Assembly: GCA_007694885.1 (NCBI GenBank)
Contig: REEW01000064.1
Span: 1-41,040, forward strand
Direction: 5' to 3'
DNA length: 41,040 nucleotides
DNA from: Wenzhouxiangella sp.
GTDB taxonomy: Bacteria > Pseudomonadota > Gammaproteobacteria > Xanthomonadales > Wenzhouxiangellaceae
Within the stretch, counting starts at the first letter, position 1, and each line of letters begins with the position of its first letter. Below the pieces are notes generated by a model, which saw nothing but the letters and a program-made list of their open reading frames with translations, had not been told where the DNA came from and ran no database searches. The position numbers and the translations under genes are program-made. Of the stretch, positions 17,229 through 27,558 are shown in pieces.

Positions 17229-18494
17229 TCAGACCAGCATCGCGCGGGCCTGTTCCAGCCCGTGCAGGAACACGTCGATCTCGGAGTGAAGATTGTAGGC
17301 AGCGAAGGAAATCCGGGCCGTGGCCGGCACCCCGAAAAACTGCATCACCGGCATTGCGCAGTGATGACCGGTTCTGAGCGCGACGCCATGGTGATCGATG
17401 ATGGTGCCAAGATCGTTGGGATGAACACCGTCCAGGGTGAACGAGATGACCGGACCCTTCTCCGCGGCCCGGCCAATGATGGTCAGGCCGTCGATTTGCT
17501 CCATTCGGGCCGTGGCCAGTTCAAGCAGTTTCTGCTCGTGCGCCTTCATTCGCTCCACGCCGATCTCTTCAAGCCACTGGATGGCGGCTCCGAGACCGAT
17601 CGCACCAGCGATGTTCGGCGTTCCGGCCTCGAATCGATGCGGTATGTCGTTGTAGGTCGTGCCTTCGAAGCTGACCCACTGAATCATCTCGCCGCCACCT
17701 TGCCACGGCGGCATGGTCTCGAGGATGGACTCGCGCGCCCACAGGGCGCCGATCCCGGTTGGGCCATACATCTTGTGGGCCGACAGGCAATAGAAATCAC
17801 AGCCCAGGGCCTGCACATCGATGCGCTCATGCGGCGTTGCCTGGGCGCCGTCGACCAGTACCGGAACATCAAACGCGCGCGCCAGTCGACAGATTTCGGC
17901 GACCGGGTTGACCGTGCCCAGTGCGTTGGAGACGTGCACCACCCCGATCAGGCGGGTTCGCTCGCCAATCATCCCGGCCAGTTCGTCGATCAGCAACTCA
18001 CCGCTGCGGTTGATCGGCGCGACCTTGAGGACCGCTCCGGTCTGCTCGCACAGCATCTGCCACGGAACGATGTTGGCGTGATGCTCCATGTGCGTAATCA
18101 GAATCTCGTCGCCTGGCTGCAGGCGCGGCCGCGCGAAACTGTTGGCCACCAGGTTGATCGCCTCCGTAGTACCCCGGGTAAAGACGATTTCCCGATCGGA
18201 GCTTGCGTTGAGCAGGCGTGCCACCGCCCGGCGCGAGTCCTCGAAAGCCTCGGAGGCTTCAACGGAAAGCTGGTGAACACCGCGATGCACGTTGGCGTTG
18301 TAGCGCCGATAGAAGTCGTCCATGGCGTCGATCACGGCCAGCGGCCGCTGAACGGTCGCGGCGTTGTCGAAATACACCAGCGGCTTGCCGTGGACTTCGC
18401 GCGCCAGAACCGGAAACTGCTCGCGCAGTTGCATCACGTCGAGCTGCTCGCGAACGACCGACTTCACGGTGTCAATGGGCATGGGTTCAGCCAC
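17229..18494 (-). CDS. sufS: Cysteine desulfurase SufS
   Basis: PLP-dependent group II cysteine desulfurase that removes sulfur from cysteine as an enzyme persulfide for the SUF machinery. In the 421 residues, THMEHHANIVPW carries the PLP-stacking His140, VDGAQATPHE the conserved Asp, SAHKMYGPTG the Schiff-base Lys241, and RTGHHCAMPVM the persulfide Cys379. The DNAAT motif reads DNAATVQRP rather than the commoner DNAATSQKP. Translation could start at ATG 18494 or four codons later. The start is 5 bp after sufD, as part of the sufBCDS operon. No SufE is present in the window; SufU would be the expected sulfur acceptor. Confidence 0.95.
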   Translation of the reverse strand: MAEPMPIDTVKSVVREQLDVMQLREQFPVLAREVHGKPLVYFDNAATVQRPLAVIDAMDDFYRRYNANVHRGVHQLSVEASEAFEDSRRAVARLLNASSDREIVFTRGTTEAINLVANSFARPRLQPGDEILITHMEHHANIVPWQMLCEQTGAVLKVAPINRSGELLIDELAGMIGERTRLIGVVHVSNALGTVNPVAEICRLARAFDVPVLVDGAQATPHERIDVQALGCDFYCLSAHKMYGPTGIGALWARESILETMPPWQGGGEMIQWVSFEGTTYNDIPHRFEAGTPNIAGAIGLGAAIQWLEEIGVERMKAHEQKLLELATARMEQIDGLTIIGRAAEKGPVISFTLDGVHPNDLGTIIDHHGVALRTGHHCAMPVMQFFGVPATARISFAAYNLHSEIDVFLHGLEQARAMLV

Positions 18495-18499
18495 GGCCT

Positions 18500-19705
18500 C
18501 TAAAGAACCGTCTCGAGTTCAGCGGTCAGCCAGTCCCGCAGCGCTTCCGGCTCGGCATTTTCCAGCGGGGCGGCGGCGAAACCGTATTTGAGCAGTGCCA
18601 TCGCCTGGTCGACCGGCAGGCCGCGCGTGCGCAGGTAAAACAGGGCCGAGTCTTCGAGCTGGCCGATGGTTGCGCCATGGCTGGCGGTGACCTCTTCGGC
18701 ATAGATTTCCAGCTCGGGCTTGATGTTGATCCGCGCGCTCTCGCTGAGCAGCAGGTTGGCCGTGTTGAGATCGGAATGGCTGTCGTCAGCGCCGCGCTGG
18801 ATGTGGATGCGGCCGTTGAACACGCCCACGCCGGTGCCGTCGGCCATGATGCGAAACGATTCTCGGCTGTTGGTATGCCCGACCTCGTGGTCGATGGCGG
18901 TATGCCAGTCCACGTGCTGCTTGCTGTCGATGAAGGCGACCCCGTCGATCTCGCCGTTGGCGCCGGCCTCCAGCAGGTGCACGCTGAGATCCTGGCGCAC
19001 CAGGCGGCCACCCAGATCCAGGGCGTGGCAGCGGTAGTCGGCGTCGGCCGAAACCGTCACGCGGGTACGCTGGACCCAGATCGAATCGGCGTTGCGGCGC
19101 TGAATCACGTGGCGCAATTTCGACCCCCGCGCCAGAGCGATATCCTCGACGATGTTGATCAGGCCCGCGCCGCGATCGGCTTGCTGTTCGATCAGCACCG
19201 CCTCGACGCCGGCAGCAAGCTCGATCTGAAGGCGTGGATGCACACTTGCAGCAAAATCGCTCGAGCTGGTCATGGCCAGAACCAGCGGGCGCTCCAGGGT
19301 GGCATCGATGACCAGCCGCCAGGCCTGCTCGAACCGGGCCAGGTTGAGCCAGGCCATCGCGCCGGCCCGGTCACCGTAGTCGAGATTGATCAGATCGGCC
19401 GGGGCCATCGGTTCCAGCCGCACGCCGGCCGGCAGATTCAACCGATCCGGATCGATCAGGCCATTGGCCATGGGAATGACGTCGGCCTCGAACGGCAGTG
19501 TGGCAGGCTGTCCAGCCTCGGACGGCCCGGTTGCGGACAACTCGCGTTTCTCGAGTACCCGCAGGGAGGTGTACTTCCAGGCCTCGGTTTTCAGATCCGG
19601 AAAGCCGTACTGCATCAGACGCTGATGCGCCCGGCGGCGGATGTCGCCGTAGCGATCGTCGGCCAGTTCGGACTCCGGCGCGAGCTTGTTCAGGATGGCA
19701 CTCAT
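18500..19705 (-). CDS. sufD: Fe-S cluster assembly protein SufD
   Basis: SufD is the non-ATPase partner of SufB and SufC in the SufBC2D scaffold, needed for iron acquisition. The 401-residue frame has the variable helical N-terminal domain (about 1-110), a right-handed beta-helix core, and the conserved C-terminal block EVTASHGATIGQLEDSALFYLRTRGL with the His in SHGAT, then a helical tail ending DWLTAELETVL. It lies 2 bp after sufC and 5 bp before sufS. Confidence 0.93.
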   Translation of the reverse strand: MSAILNKLAPESELADDRYGDIRRRAHQRLMQYGFPDLKTEAWKYTSLRVLEKRELSATGPSEAGQPATLPFEADVIPMANGLIDPDRLNLPAGVRLEPMAPADLINLDYGDRAGAMAWLNLARFEQAWRLVIDATLERPLVLAMTSSSDFAASVHPRLQIELAAGVEAVLIEQQADRGAGLINIVEDIALARGSKLRHVIQRRNADSIWVQRTRVTVSADADYRCHALDLGGRLVRQDLSVHLLEAGANGEIDGVAFIDSKQHVDWHTAIDHEVGHTNSRESFRIMADGTGVGVFNGRIHIQRGADDSHSDLNTANLLLSESARINIKPELEIYAEEVTASHGATIGQLEDSALFYLRTRGLPVDQAMALLKYGFAAAPLENAEPEALRDWLTAELETVL

Positions 19706-19707
19706 GC

Positions 19708-20460
19708 TCAGGCCTCGCTTTCGGCTTCCAGGAAGGAATAGCCCTCGGCTTCGAGGCGTTCGGACAGTTCCTGACCACCGCTTTCCACAATGCGTCCGTC
19801 GGACAACACGTGGACGTGATCCGGGGCCAGGTAGTCCAGCAGGCGCTGATAGTGGGTAATGACAACGAACGAGCGCTGGGCATTGCGCTGGGCGTTGATG
19901 CCTTCGGCCACCAGCTTGAGTGCATCGATGTCCAGGCCGGAGTCGGTTTCGTCCAGCACCGCCAGCTTTGGCTGCAGCACGGCCATCTGGACGATCTCGT
20001 TGCGCTTTTTCTCGCCGCCGGAAAAGCCTTCGTTGACCGCTCGTTTGAGCAGCGCCTCGTCCATCTTGAGGCTGTTGAGCGACTCACGCACGGTCTTCAG
20101 GAACGTAATGGAGTCGATCTCCTCCTCGCCGCGCGCCTTGCGCTGCGCGTTCAGGGCCGAGCGGAGAAAATAGGCGTTGTTCACGCCGGGAATTTCGACC
20201 GGATACTGAAACGCCAGAAACAGGCCCGCGGCAGCGCGCTCCTCCGGCTCCAGCTCGGTCAGGTCCTGACCTTCGAATTCGATACTGCCTGCGGTGATTT
20301 CATAGCCTTCCCGTCCGGCCAGCGCGTACCCCAGGGTGGACTTCCCGGAGCCGTTCGGCCCCATGATGGCGTGCAACTCGCCTGAACCCACTTCGAGGTC
20401 CAGACCCTTGATGATTTCCGTGTCGCCGATGGCGACGTGAAGATTGTTGATTTTCAGCAT
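19708..20460 (-). CDS. sufC: Fe-S cluster assembly ATPase SufC
   Basis: ABC-type ATPase that drives conformational change in the SufBC2D complex. The 250 residues show Walker A GPNGSGKST (34-42), a Q-loop (LAFQYPVEIPGV), the ABC signature FSGGEKKRNEI, Walker B LAVLDETDSGLD and the switch His in VVITHYQRLLDYL. GGAAAG precedes ATG 20460. Unlike the other suf junctions, the gap to sufB is 126 bp and contains an inverted repeat element. Confidence 0.96.
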   Translation of the reverse strand: MLKINNLHVAIGDTEIIKGLDLEVGSGELHAIMGPNGSGKSTLGYALAGREGYEITAGSIEFEGQDLTELEPEERAAAGLFLAFQYPVEIPGVNNAYFLRSALNAQRKARGEEEIDSITFLKTVRESLNSLKMDEALLKRAVNEGFSGGEKKRNEIVQMAVLQPKLAVLDETDSGLDIDALKLVAEGINAQRNAQRSFVVITHYQRLLDYLAPDHVHVLSDGRIVESGGQELSERLEAEGYSFLEAESEA

Positions 20461-20490
20461 AGTCTTTCCGTATTGAATTGGTGCGTAATT

Positions 20491-20581
20491 CAGGGTTTAA
20501 GGGTTCAGGTTTAAGGGTTAAGGGTCCAGGTTGGCTCTGATCTGCATTTCCTGAACCCTTAAACCTGAACCCTTAAACCTG
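20491..20581. repeat. Inverted heptad-repeat element inside the suf operon, copy C
   Basis: The left arm (20491-20530) consists of 7-bp units such as AAGGGTT, CAGGTTT and AAGGGTC. The right arm (20550-20581) is its inverted copy, with one base indel and one mismatch over about 31 bp. A core of about 20-27 bp separates them. The element ends 5 bp from the sufB stop and would form a long hairpin in the suf mRNA between sufB and sufC. On the plus strand the right arm is followed by GTTTTT, which resembles an intrinsic terminator facing the wrong way for the operon. Confidence 0.85.
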
Positions 20582-20586
20582 TTTTT

Positions 20587-22032
<1,446 letters not shown>

Positions 22033-22052
22033 AAATGCCTTCCAAATCCTGT

Positions 22053-22508
22053 TTACACAATCTTGAACGTGGCCAGCGTCCGCTTGACGATCGGATCGGG
22101 CACCGGTGGTGCCTGATACAGATCCGCCAGGCTGAGCTGCTCCAGAGCGGACTCCACCGCCAGCCCGATGCGCTGCCAGTTTCCGCGCAGAGTGCACTGC
22201 GATTCGTGCGAGCACAGACCCGGCTCCAGGCTGCACTCGGTCAAAGCGATCGGACCTTCCATGGCCCGGACGATGTCGGCAACCGAAATGTCTTCCGGCA
22301 GATGGTTCAGGCGATAACCGCCGTTGACGCCGCGGATGGATCGCACCAGCCCCGACTTGGCCAGCGTCTTGAGCACCTTGGCCGCCGTTGGCAGTTCCAG
22401 GCGCGTATCCTCGGCCAGCTGGCTTGCCGACACGCAGTCCTGGTCGCGCCGGGCCAGCGCCGCCATCAGTACCGAAGCGTAGTCGGTCAATTTGCTGATT
22501 CTCAGCAT
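22053..22508 (-). CDS. Rrf2-family regulator of the SUF operon
   Basis: A 151-residue Rrf2/IscR-like transcription factor of the type found at the head of SUF operons in xanthomonads. The winged helix-turn-helix covers about residues 1-75 ([43 protein letters not shown]). Three cysteines, Cys92, Cys99 and Cys105, match the Fe-S ligand cluster of IscR (Cys92/98/104), with one extra residue in the first gap. It probably binds a [2Fe-2S] cluster and represses the operon when Fe-S supply is sufficient; this is inferred from the family. ATG 22508 is chosen from homology. It is divergent from rarA. Confidence 0.92.
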   Translation of the reverse strand: MLRISKLTDYASVLMAALARRDQDCVSASQLAEDTRLELPTAAKVLKTLAKSGLVRSIRGVNGGYRLNHLPEDISVADIVRAMEGPIALTECSLEPGLCSHESQCTLRGNWQRIGLAVESALEQLSLADLYQAPPVPDPIVKRTLATFKIV

Positions 22509-22590
22509 TTGCCTGTTTCCCGACCCGGCTTCCGGCGCCCTGAGCAGGCGTGCATTCGGAATCTCCGGGTCTGTGTGAACAACGGATTGT

Positions 22591-22619
22591 ATTATGCGTT
22601 CAGACCGTGAATGAAACAA
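22591..22619 (-). promoter_or_regulatory. Candidate promoter of the suf operon
   Basis: On the minus strand TTGTTT (22619-22614), a 17-bp spacer and CATAAT (22596-22591) form a good sigma70-like promoter in the gap between the Rrf2 regulator and rarA. The leader would be about 75 nt. An Rrf2 operator would be expected here, but I could not define one. Confidence 0.5.
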
Positions 22620-22642
22620 GACCAATTTGGTATGGATTCGGC

Positions 22643-23908
22643 ATGACTGAGCATCGCCCACTGGCCGATCGGCTGCGGCCACACCGCCTGGACCAGGTGG
22701 TCGGGCAGGATCATCTGCTCGGTCCCGAGGGCCCGCTCGGCACAATGATCGGGGCCGGTCGTCTGAACTCCCTGGTGTTCTGGGGGCCGCCGGGAACCGG
22801 CAAAACCACCCTGGCCCGGCTCCTGGCCGGCTCCGTAGACCTTCATTTCGAAGCGATTTCGGCCATCTTTTCCGGCGTGGCCGATCTGCGCAAGGTGTTC
22901 GACCGGGCACGAGAGCGACGTGCCGACGGCGAAGGAACGCTGCTGTTCGTCGACGAGATTCACCGCTTCAACCGGGCCCAGCAGGACAGCTTTTTGCCGG
23001 TGGTCGAAGACGGCACCATCCTCCTGTTCGGGGCAACCACCGAAAATCCCTCGTTCGAACTCAACGGCGCGCTGTTGTCGCGTCTGCAGGTCGTGGTCCT
23101 CAAGCGCCTCGACGAAGCGGCCCTGGACACCCTGCTCGAACGCGCCGAAACCGAACTGGGACGGACGCTTCCGCTGACCGCCGACGCCCGCCAGCTTCTT
23201 CTCACCCTGGCCGACGGCGACGGACGCTACCTGCTCAATGCCGCCGAACAGATCGCTGCCGCGAATCTTGAATTGGTCGAGCCGCAGGCCCTTCTGCACC
23301 TGGTCCAGCGACGCTCCCCGGCCCATGACAAGGACCGCGAAGGCCACTTCAACCTGATTTCGGCCCTGCACAAGTCGCTGCGCGGCTCGGACGCCGACGC
23401 GGCCCTGTACTGGCTGGCGCGAATGCTGACCGGCGGCGAGGACCCGCTCTATGTCGCCCGGCGCCTGGTCCGATTCGCCAGCGAAGACATCGGCCTGGCC
23501 GACCCTGCGGCCCTGGACCAGGCGCTGGCGGCGCGCGAAACCTACCATCTGCTTGGCTCGCCCGAAGGCGAACTGGCCCTGGCCCAGGCGGTGATCTACC
23601 TGGCCACCGCACCGAAGTCCAACGCCGTCTACCGGGCCTGGAAGCGCGCCCAAGCGAGCGCAAACAAGAACGGATCACTGATGCCGCCGCCCCACATCCT
23701 CAATGCCCCGACCCGACTGATGTCCGATCTGGGCTACGGACGCGGCTATGCCTACGATCACGATACCGAGGCCGGTTTCTCGGGTCAGAATTATTTTCCC
23801 GATGAACTGCCCCGTGAACGCTACTATGAGCCGGTCGAACGGGGCTTCGAGCGCGAAATCAACAAGCGCCTGGCTTACTGGGAGAGGCTGCGCAAGCAGT
23901 CGGACTGA
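22643..23908 (+). CDS. rarA: Replication-associated recombination protein A (RarA/MgsA)
   Basis: AAA+ ATPase that acts at stalled replication forks, related to clamp loaders. In the 421 residues are the N-terminal PLADRLRPHRLDQVVGQDHLL, Walker A GPPGTGKTTL, Walker B LLFVDEIHRFNRAQQDSFLP, sensor 1 GATTENPSFELNGALLSR, and the C-terminal MgsA domain with VRFASEDIGLADPAAL and YDHDTEAGFSGQNYFPDEL. Homology starts at ATG 22643. Upstream TATGGA ends 6 nt before the ATG and no Shine-Dalgarno is seen. It is divergent from the suf regulator. Confidence 0.95.
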   Translation: MTEHRPLADRLRPHRLDQVVGQDHLLGPEGPLGTMIGAGRLNSLVFWGPPGTGKTTLARLLAGSVDLHFEAISAIFSGVADLRKVFDRARERRADGEGTLLFVDEIHRFNRAQQDSFLPVVEDGTILLFGATTENPSFELNGALLSRLQVVVLKRLDEAALDTLLERAETELGRTLPLTADARQLLLTLADGDGRYLLNAAEQIAAANLELVEPQALLHLVQRRSPAHDKDREGHFNLISALHKSLRGSDADAALYWLARMLTGGEDPLYVARRLVRFASEDIGLADPAALDQALAARETYHLLGSPEGELALAQAVIYLATAPKSNAVYRAWKRAQASANKNGSLMPPPHILNAPTRLMSDLGYGRGYAYDHDTEAGFSGQNYFPDELPRERYYEPVERGFEREINKRLAYWERLRKQSD

Positions 23909-23909
23909 A

Positions 23910-23929
23910 ACAACCCAGGCCCGGGTTGT
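23910..23929 (+). terminator. Candidate stem-loop after rarA
   Basis: ACAACCC (23910-23916) and GGGTTGT (23923-23929) form a perfect 7-bp stem with a 6-nt loop directly after the rarA stop. No U-run follows, so termination would be weak or Rho-assisted. Confidence 0.35.
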
Positions 23930-24011
23930 CAGGTGAGCAACGCAGTACGTATCGACAGCAGCCGATACTTGCAGTACGGTTGCGTTCTTGACCCCGTCAG
24001 ACCGACTCTAC

Positions 24012-25841
24012 ATGCACAGCGGCGACTTCTCGTTCAGCCTGAACATGTCGGCCAACCAGGCGCAGCCGGCCCGGCGCTGCATCGCCCGCCCGTTCGAGGC
24101 TCACCCGGTCGGCGACGAAGCGCTGATTCTGGCGGCCGGGGACGAGGCCAGCGTGCGCGCGCCGCTGTTCTACGCCCGCATGCTCGGCCAGCTTGGCCAG
24201 TTCCGCACCGTGGACGCGCACACCGATGCCGTGGTCCAGGCCTTCGGCCTGCCCGCCGAGCAACGCGGCGCCGTCCGGCAAGCCCTTGCCGGCCTGATCG
24301 AACGCGATCTGTTGCGCGACGAACAGCAAGTCCTGGACAGGCTCGAGGCGGTCGATAAGCCCGCGCCGGGAGACGATCAGCCCATTCGCACCTTGTGCAT
24401 CCGCACCTGCGACCGGCCGCGAGAGCTCGAACAACTGCTGACCAGCCTCCGGCGCCGGTGTTTCCAGTCGGGCCTGGAGCGTGTCCTGGTGCTCGACGAT
24501 GCCCAAGACGGCCAGGCCGCCATGCGCTCGGCCAGGGTCCTGGAGCAGGCCGATCTCCCGGCCGGAATCGATCGTTTTCACATCGATCGGGCGGCGCGGG
24601 CGCGACTGACCCGGCGCATGGCCGAAGCCGCCGGCAGCGATCCTGAGCAACTGGCCTGGCTGATCGAAGGAGATCGAGGCGACAAACAGCCAAGCTACGG
24701 CGCCAACCTCAATCTCGCCGTTTTGCTGACCGCCGGCGAGCGCTTCGCCATGATCGACGACGATGCCCGCCTCGACCCGTTCGTACTGGAGCCGCCCGGC
24801 CCGGGTTTGAGCCTGCGCAGCGAACACGACTTCCGGGTCCACTTCCCCGATCCGGATCGCTCGGAAACAGAACAGTTCCAGGCCCTGGACCGGGATCCGC
24901 TGGCCGAACACGCAGCCCTGCTCGGCCAGTCGGTTGCCCGGATCGCGTCACGCCATGGACTCCAGGACGGGCGTCTTCTGGGCGGCCTGTCGCCGCAGAT
25001 GATCCATGAGTTCAGCGCCCGTCCGCGGGTGCGCCTGACCACCAACGGCACCCTCGGCGACGCCGGCACCGGCAGCATGCTGTGGCAGTACGCTTTGCCG
25101 CCCCAGGAGCTGGCCCCCTGGCTGAGCGGGCCCGAGCAGTATCGTCGCCTGGCCTTCGGCCGGCGCGTGGCCCGCAGCACCACCGAGACCCAGATCGCCT
25201 CGTCGGTCAGCCTGATGACCACCACATTGACCGGGATCGACAACCGCGAGTTGCTGCTGCCGGTGACCGCCAGGGGGCGCGGCGAGGATCTGATGTTCGG
25301 CGCGACCATCCGCTTTCTCTACCCCGGCACCCCCTGTGCCGCCCTGCCCTGGATGCTGCCCCATCGCATCGAAACCAGGCGGCGCTGGCGGCGCGAGGAT
25401 CTTGCCCGGGCCCGCTCGACCGGACTGGCCGCCTACCTGTCCGACCGCATCGAGCGCTTCGCCGAGACCCGGCTGCCGGACGACCCCGTCGCTCGCAGCG
25501 GCGTCCTGGCCGAGTGGTTGAAAGGCCTGGGCCAGACCGGTGAGGACAAGCTGGTCATCGACCTGCGACGTCACCTGCTGGAACGGCGCGCAGGCGCCGC
25601 GGCCCGGACCAGCCGGACCCTGGCTGGGCTGAATCCGCCGGACTGGCTGAAAACCGACTTCACCGCCCTGATCGACCGCAACCGCGCGATCGGCCCCGAA
25701 GACAGCGCCGGGCTGTCGCGCCTGGCCCCTGCCGTGTGCGCCTTCGCCGCCGCTTACGGGACGGCCCTGGACAGTTGGGTCCAGACCTGGCAATGGGCAG
25801 CAGGGCAGGATCCGCAACAACTGCTGGGGGAATCGATATGA
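24012..25841 (+). CDS. Uncharacterised glycosyltransferase-like protein coupled to amgK-murU
   Basis: A protein of about 609 residues of unknown function. Residues about 125-165 read LCIRTCDRPRELEQLLTSL and then VLVLDDAQDG, which match the start of a GT-A fold. MIDDDARL (about 247-254) looks like a DxD metal-binding motif, and ARGRGEDLMFG (about 420-430) resembles the GED motif of GT2-type enzymes. The N-terminal 110 residues form a separate helical, winged-helix-like region. The C-terminal 180 residues are helical. No membrane segment is evident. The start is uncertain: TTG 23988, ATG 24012 and ATG 24045 are in frame, none with a clear ribosome site. Its stop overlaps the amgK start (ATGA), so it is very probably expressed with the muramate-recycling enzymes. 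Confidence 0.8.
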   Translation: MHSGDFSFSLNMSANQAQPARRCIARPFEAHPVGDEALILAAGDEASVRAPLFYARMLGQLGQFRTVDAHTDAVVQAFGLPAEQRGAVRQALAGLIERDLLRDEQQVLDRLEAVDKPAPGDDQPIRTLCIRTCDRPRELEQLLTSLRRRCFQSGLERVLVLDDAQDGQAAMRSARVLEQADLPAGIDRFHIDRAARARLTRRMAEAAGSDPEQLAWLIEGDRGDKQPSYGANLNLAVLLTAGERFAMIDDDARLDPFVLEPPGPGLSLRSEHDFRVHFPDPDRSETEQFQALDRDPLAEHAALLGQSVARIASRHGLQDGRLLGGLSPQMIHEFSARPRVRLTTNGTLGDAGTGSMLWQYALPPQELAPWLSGPEQYRRLAFGRRVARSTTETQIASSVSLMTTTLTGIDNRELLLPVTARGRGEDLMFGATIRFLYPGTPCAALPWMLPHRIETRRRWRREDLARARSTGLAAYLSDRIERFAETRLPDDPVARSGVLAEWLKGLGQTGEDKLVIDLRRHLLERRAGAAARTSRTLAGLNPPDWLKTDFTALIDRNRAIGPEDSAGLSRLAPAVCAFAAAYGTALDSWVQTWQWAAGQDPQQLLGESI

Positions 25842-26830
25842 GCGCGCCGACTCGCAGGGAAGAGGCGCTGGAATGGGCGCTCGGCCAGCTCGGCTGGACG
25901 CAATGGAGCAGTAAGACCGTGTCCTCGGATGCCAGCTTCCGCAGTTATTATCGAATCGGCAGCGGTGCCGATCGGTTCATCATCATGGACGCGCCACCCG
26001 AGCACGAGCCGGTCCAACCCTTCCTGGATATCGGTGCGCGCCTGCGGACAGCCGGGCTGCACGCGCCGCGGGTGCTGGCCGCTGATCCGGCTCGAGGATT
26101 CCTGTTGCTCGAAGACCTTGGTTCGCGCCCTTACCATCTCGTCCTCGACCCGGCCAATGCCGACGAATTGTTCGACGATGCGCTGCAGGCCCTCCGGGTC
26201 ATGCAGAGCCGGGTCGAGACCGAAGGATTGCCGGCCTACGATGCCGCTCGCCTGCTGCAGGAACTGGCCCTGTTCCCCGACTGGTTTCTGCGCTGCCACT
26301 GGCGGATCGAGCCCACCGACGCGGAGCTCGACGACTGGGACCTGCTGTGCGCGCTGCTCATTCGCTGGGCCCTGGATCAGGCCCAGGTCTTCTGCCACCG
26401 CGACTACATGCCGCGCAATCTCATGGTCAGCACACCCAACCCCGGCATCATCGATTTTCAGGACGCCGTACTCGGGCCGATCAGCTACGACCCGGTCTGC
26501 CTGTTCCGCGACGCCTTCCTGAGCTGGCCGAGCGAGCGCGTCGATGCCTGGCTGGAGAGCTACCGGGTGCGGGGCCTGGCGGCTGGACTGCCGCTGCCGG
26601 AATCTTCCGATCTGTGGCGGCGGACCTGCGACCTGATGGGTGTCCAGCGCCATCTCAAGGTCATCGGCATTTTCGCCCGCATCCGCTACCGTGACCGCAA
26701 ACCGGAATACCTGGACGACGTGCCCCGCTTTTTTGCCTACCTCGATGCCGCCATCGCGCGCAATCCGGAACTGGCCCCGCTGGAACGCCTGATCGCCGCC
26801 TGGAAGGGCCGCAGGCAGCTGGCGCAGTGA
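25838..26830 (+). CDS. amgK: N-acetylmuramate/N-acetylglucosamine kinase AmgK
   Basis: AmgK phosphorylates MurNAc (and GlcNAc) at the anomeric position, the first dedicated step of the recycling route that bypasses de novo UDP-MurNAc synthesis and can give fosfomycin tolerance. The 330-residue aminoglycoside-phosphotransferase-like protein shows DASFRSYYRI near the N-terminus, a hinge GFLLLEDLGSRPY, the catalytic loop VFCHRDYMPRNLM, and IIDFQDAVLGPISYD with the metal-binding Asp. ATG 25838 has GGGGGA 7 nt upstream and overlaps the preceding stop. Its own stop overlaps the murU GTG (GTGA). Confidence 0.9.
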   Translation: MSAPTRREEALEWALGQLGWTQWSSKTVSSDASFRSYYRIGSGADRFIIMDAPPEHEPVQPFLDIGARLRTAGLHAPRVLAADPARGFLLLEDLGSRPYHLVLDPANADELFDDALQALRVMQSRVETEGLPAYDAARLLQELALFPDWFLRCHWRIEPTDAELDDWDLLCALLIRWALDQAQVFCHRDYMPRNLMVSTPNPGIIDFQDAVLGPISYDPVCLFRDAFLSWPSERVDAWLESYRVRGLAAGLPLPESSDLWRRTCDLMGVQRHLKVIGIFARIRYRDRKPEYLDDVPRFFAYLDAAIARNPELAPLERLIAAWKGRRQLAQ

Positions 26831-27537
26831 AAGCCATGATCCTGGCCGCCGGCCGCGGCGAGCGTTTGCGGCCGCTGACCGACCGGATGCCGAAGCCGCT
26901 GATCGAGGTCGGCGGCAAGGCATTGATTGTCCGCCACCTCGAAGCCCTGGCCGGGGCCGGCTTCGACCGGGTCGTGGTCAACCTGGCCTGGCTGGGCGAG
27001 CAGATCGAACAAACCCTCGGCGACGGCTCGCGTTTCGGTCTTTCGATCGCCTACTCACAAGAGCCGCCCGACGCACTGGAAACCGCCGGCGGCATCGTCC
27101 AGGCCCTGCCGTTGCTGGGCGATGCCCCCTTTCTGATGATCAGCGGCGACGTGCTGTGCGACTATCCGCTGGCGCGCCTGCGCAACCGGCCGCACCAGGC
27201 TCAGGGCCACCTGGTGATGGTCGACAACCCCGACCATCACCCGGACGGCGATTTCGCCATCGACGCCGACCAGCGCCTGGTTCACGGACGGTCGACCCAG
27301 ACCTTCAGCGGCATCGCGGTCCTCGATCCGGTCTTGTTCGCCGAACTGCCTCCGGGCCGCCGGCCGCTGCGCCCGGTCTTTGAGCAGGCGATCGCACTGG
27401 GCCGGCTGACCGGCGAACACTACAGCGGCTTCTGGTCCGATATCGGGACGCCGGAGCGACTGTCGGACGCCCAACGCCGCTTGCTGGCCGGTGAAGATCG
27501 CGTTGCGACGGCCGACCGCAAACGGCTACACTCTTAG
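26827..27537 (+). CDS. murU: N-acetylmuramate alpha-1-phosphate uridylyltransferase MurU
   Basis: MurU converts MurNAc-1-phosphate, the AmgK product, to UDP-MurNAc. The 236 residues have the nucleotidyltransferase signature ILAAGRGERLRPLTDRMPKPLIEVGGKAL at the N-terminus, EPPDALETAGGIVQALPLLG and the metal-binding ISGDVLCD, then YSGFWSDIGTPERLSDAQR near the C-terminus. The start is GTG 26827 overlapping the amgK stop; it gives the usual MKAMILAAG beginning. The pair amgK-murU is conserved in pseudomonads and many other gammaproteobacteria. Confidence 0.92.
   Translation: MKAMILAAGRGERLRPLTDRMPKPLIEVGGKALIVRHLEALAGAGFDRVVVNLAWLGEQIEQTLGDGSRFGLSIAYSQEPPDALETAGGIVQALPLLGDAPFLMISGDVLCDYPLARLRNRPHQAQGHLVMVDNPDHHPDGDFAIDADQRLVHGRSTQTFSGIAVLDPVLFAELPPGRRPLRPVFEQAIALGRLTGEHYSGFWSDIGTPERLSDAQRRLLAGEDRVATADRKRLHS
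27503..27532 (+). promoter_or_regulatory. Candidate promoter of the pnt genes
   Basis: TTGCGA (27503-27508), an 18-bp spacer and TACACT (27527-27532) lie at the end of murU. They would give a leader of about 20 nt before pntAA, which has AAGGA as its ribosome site. Confidence 0.4.
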
Positions 27538-27558
27538 CTGATTTCCAAGGAAAACACC

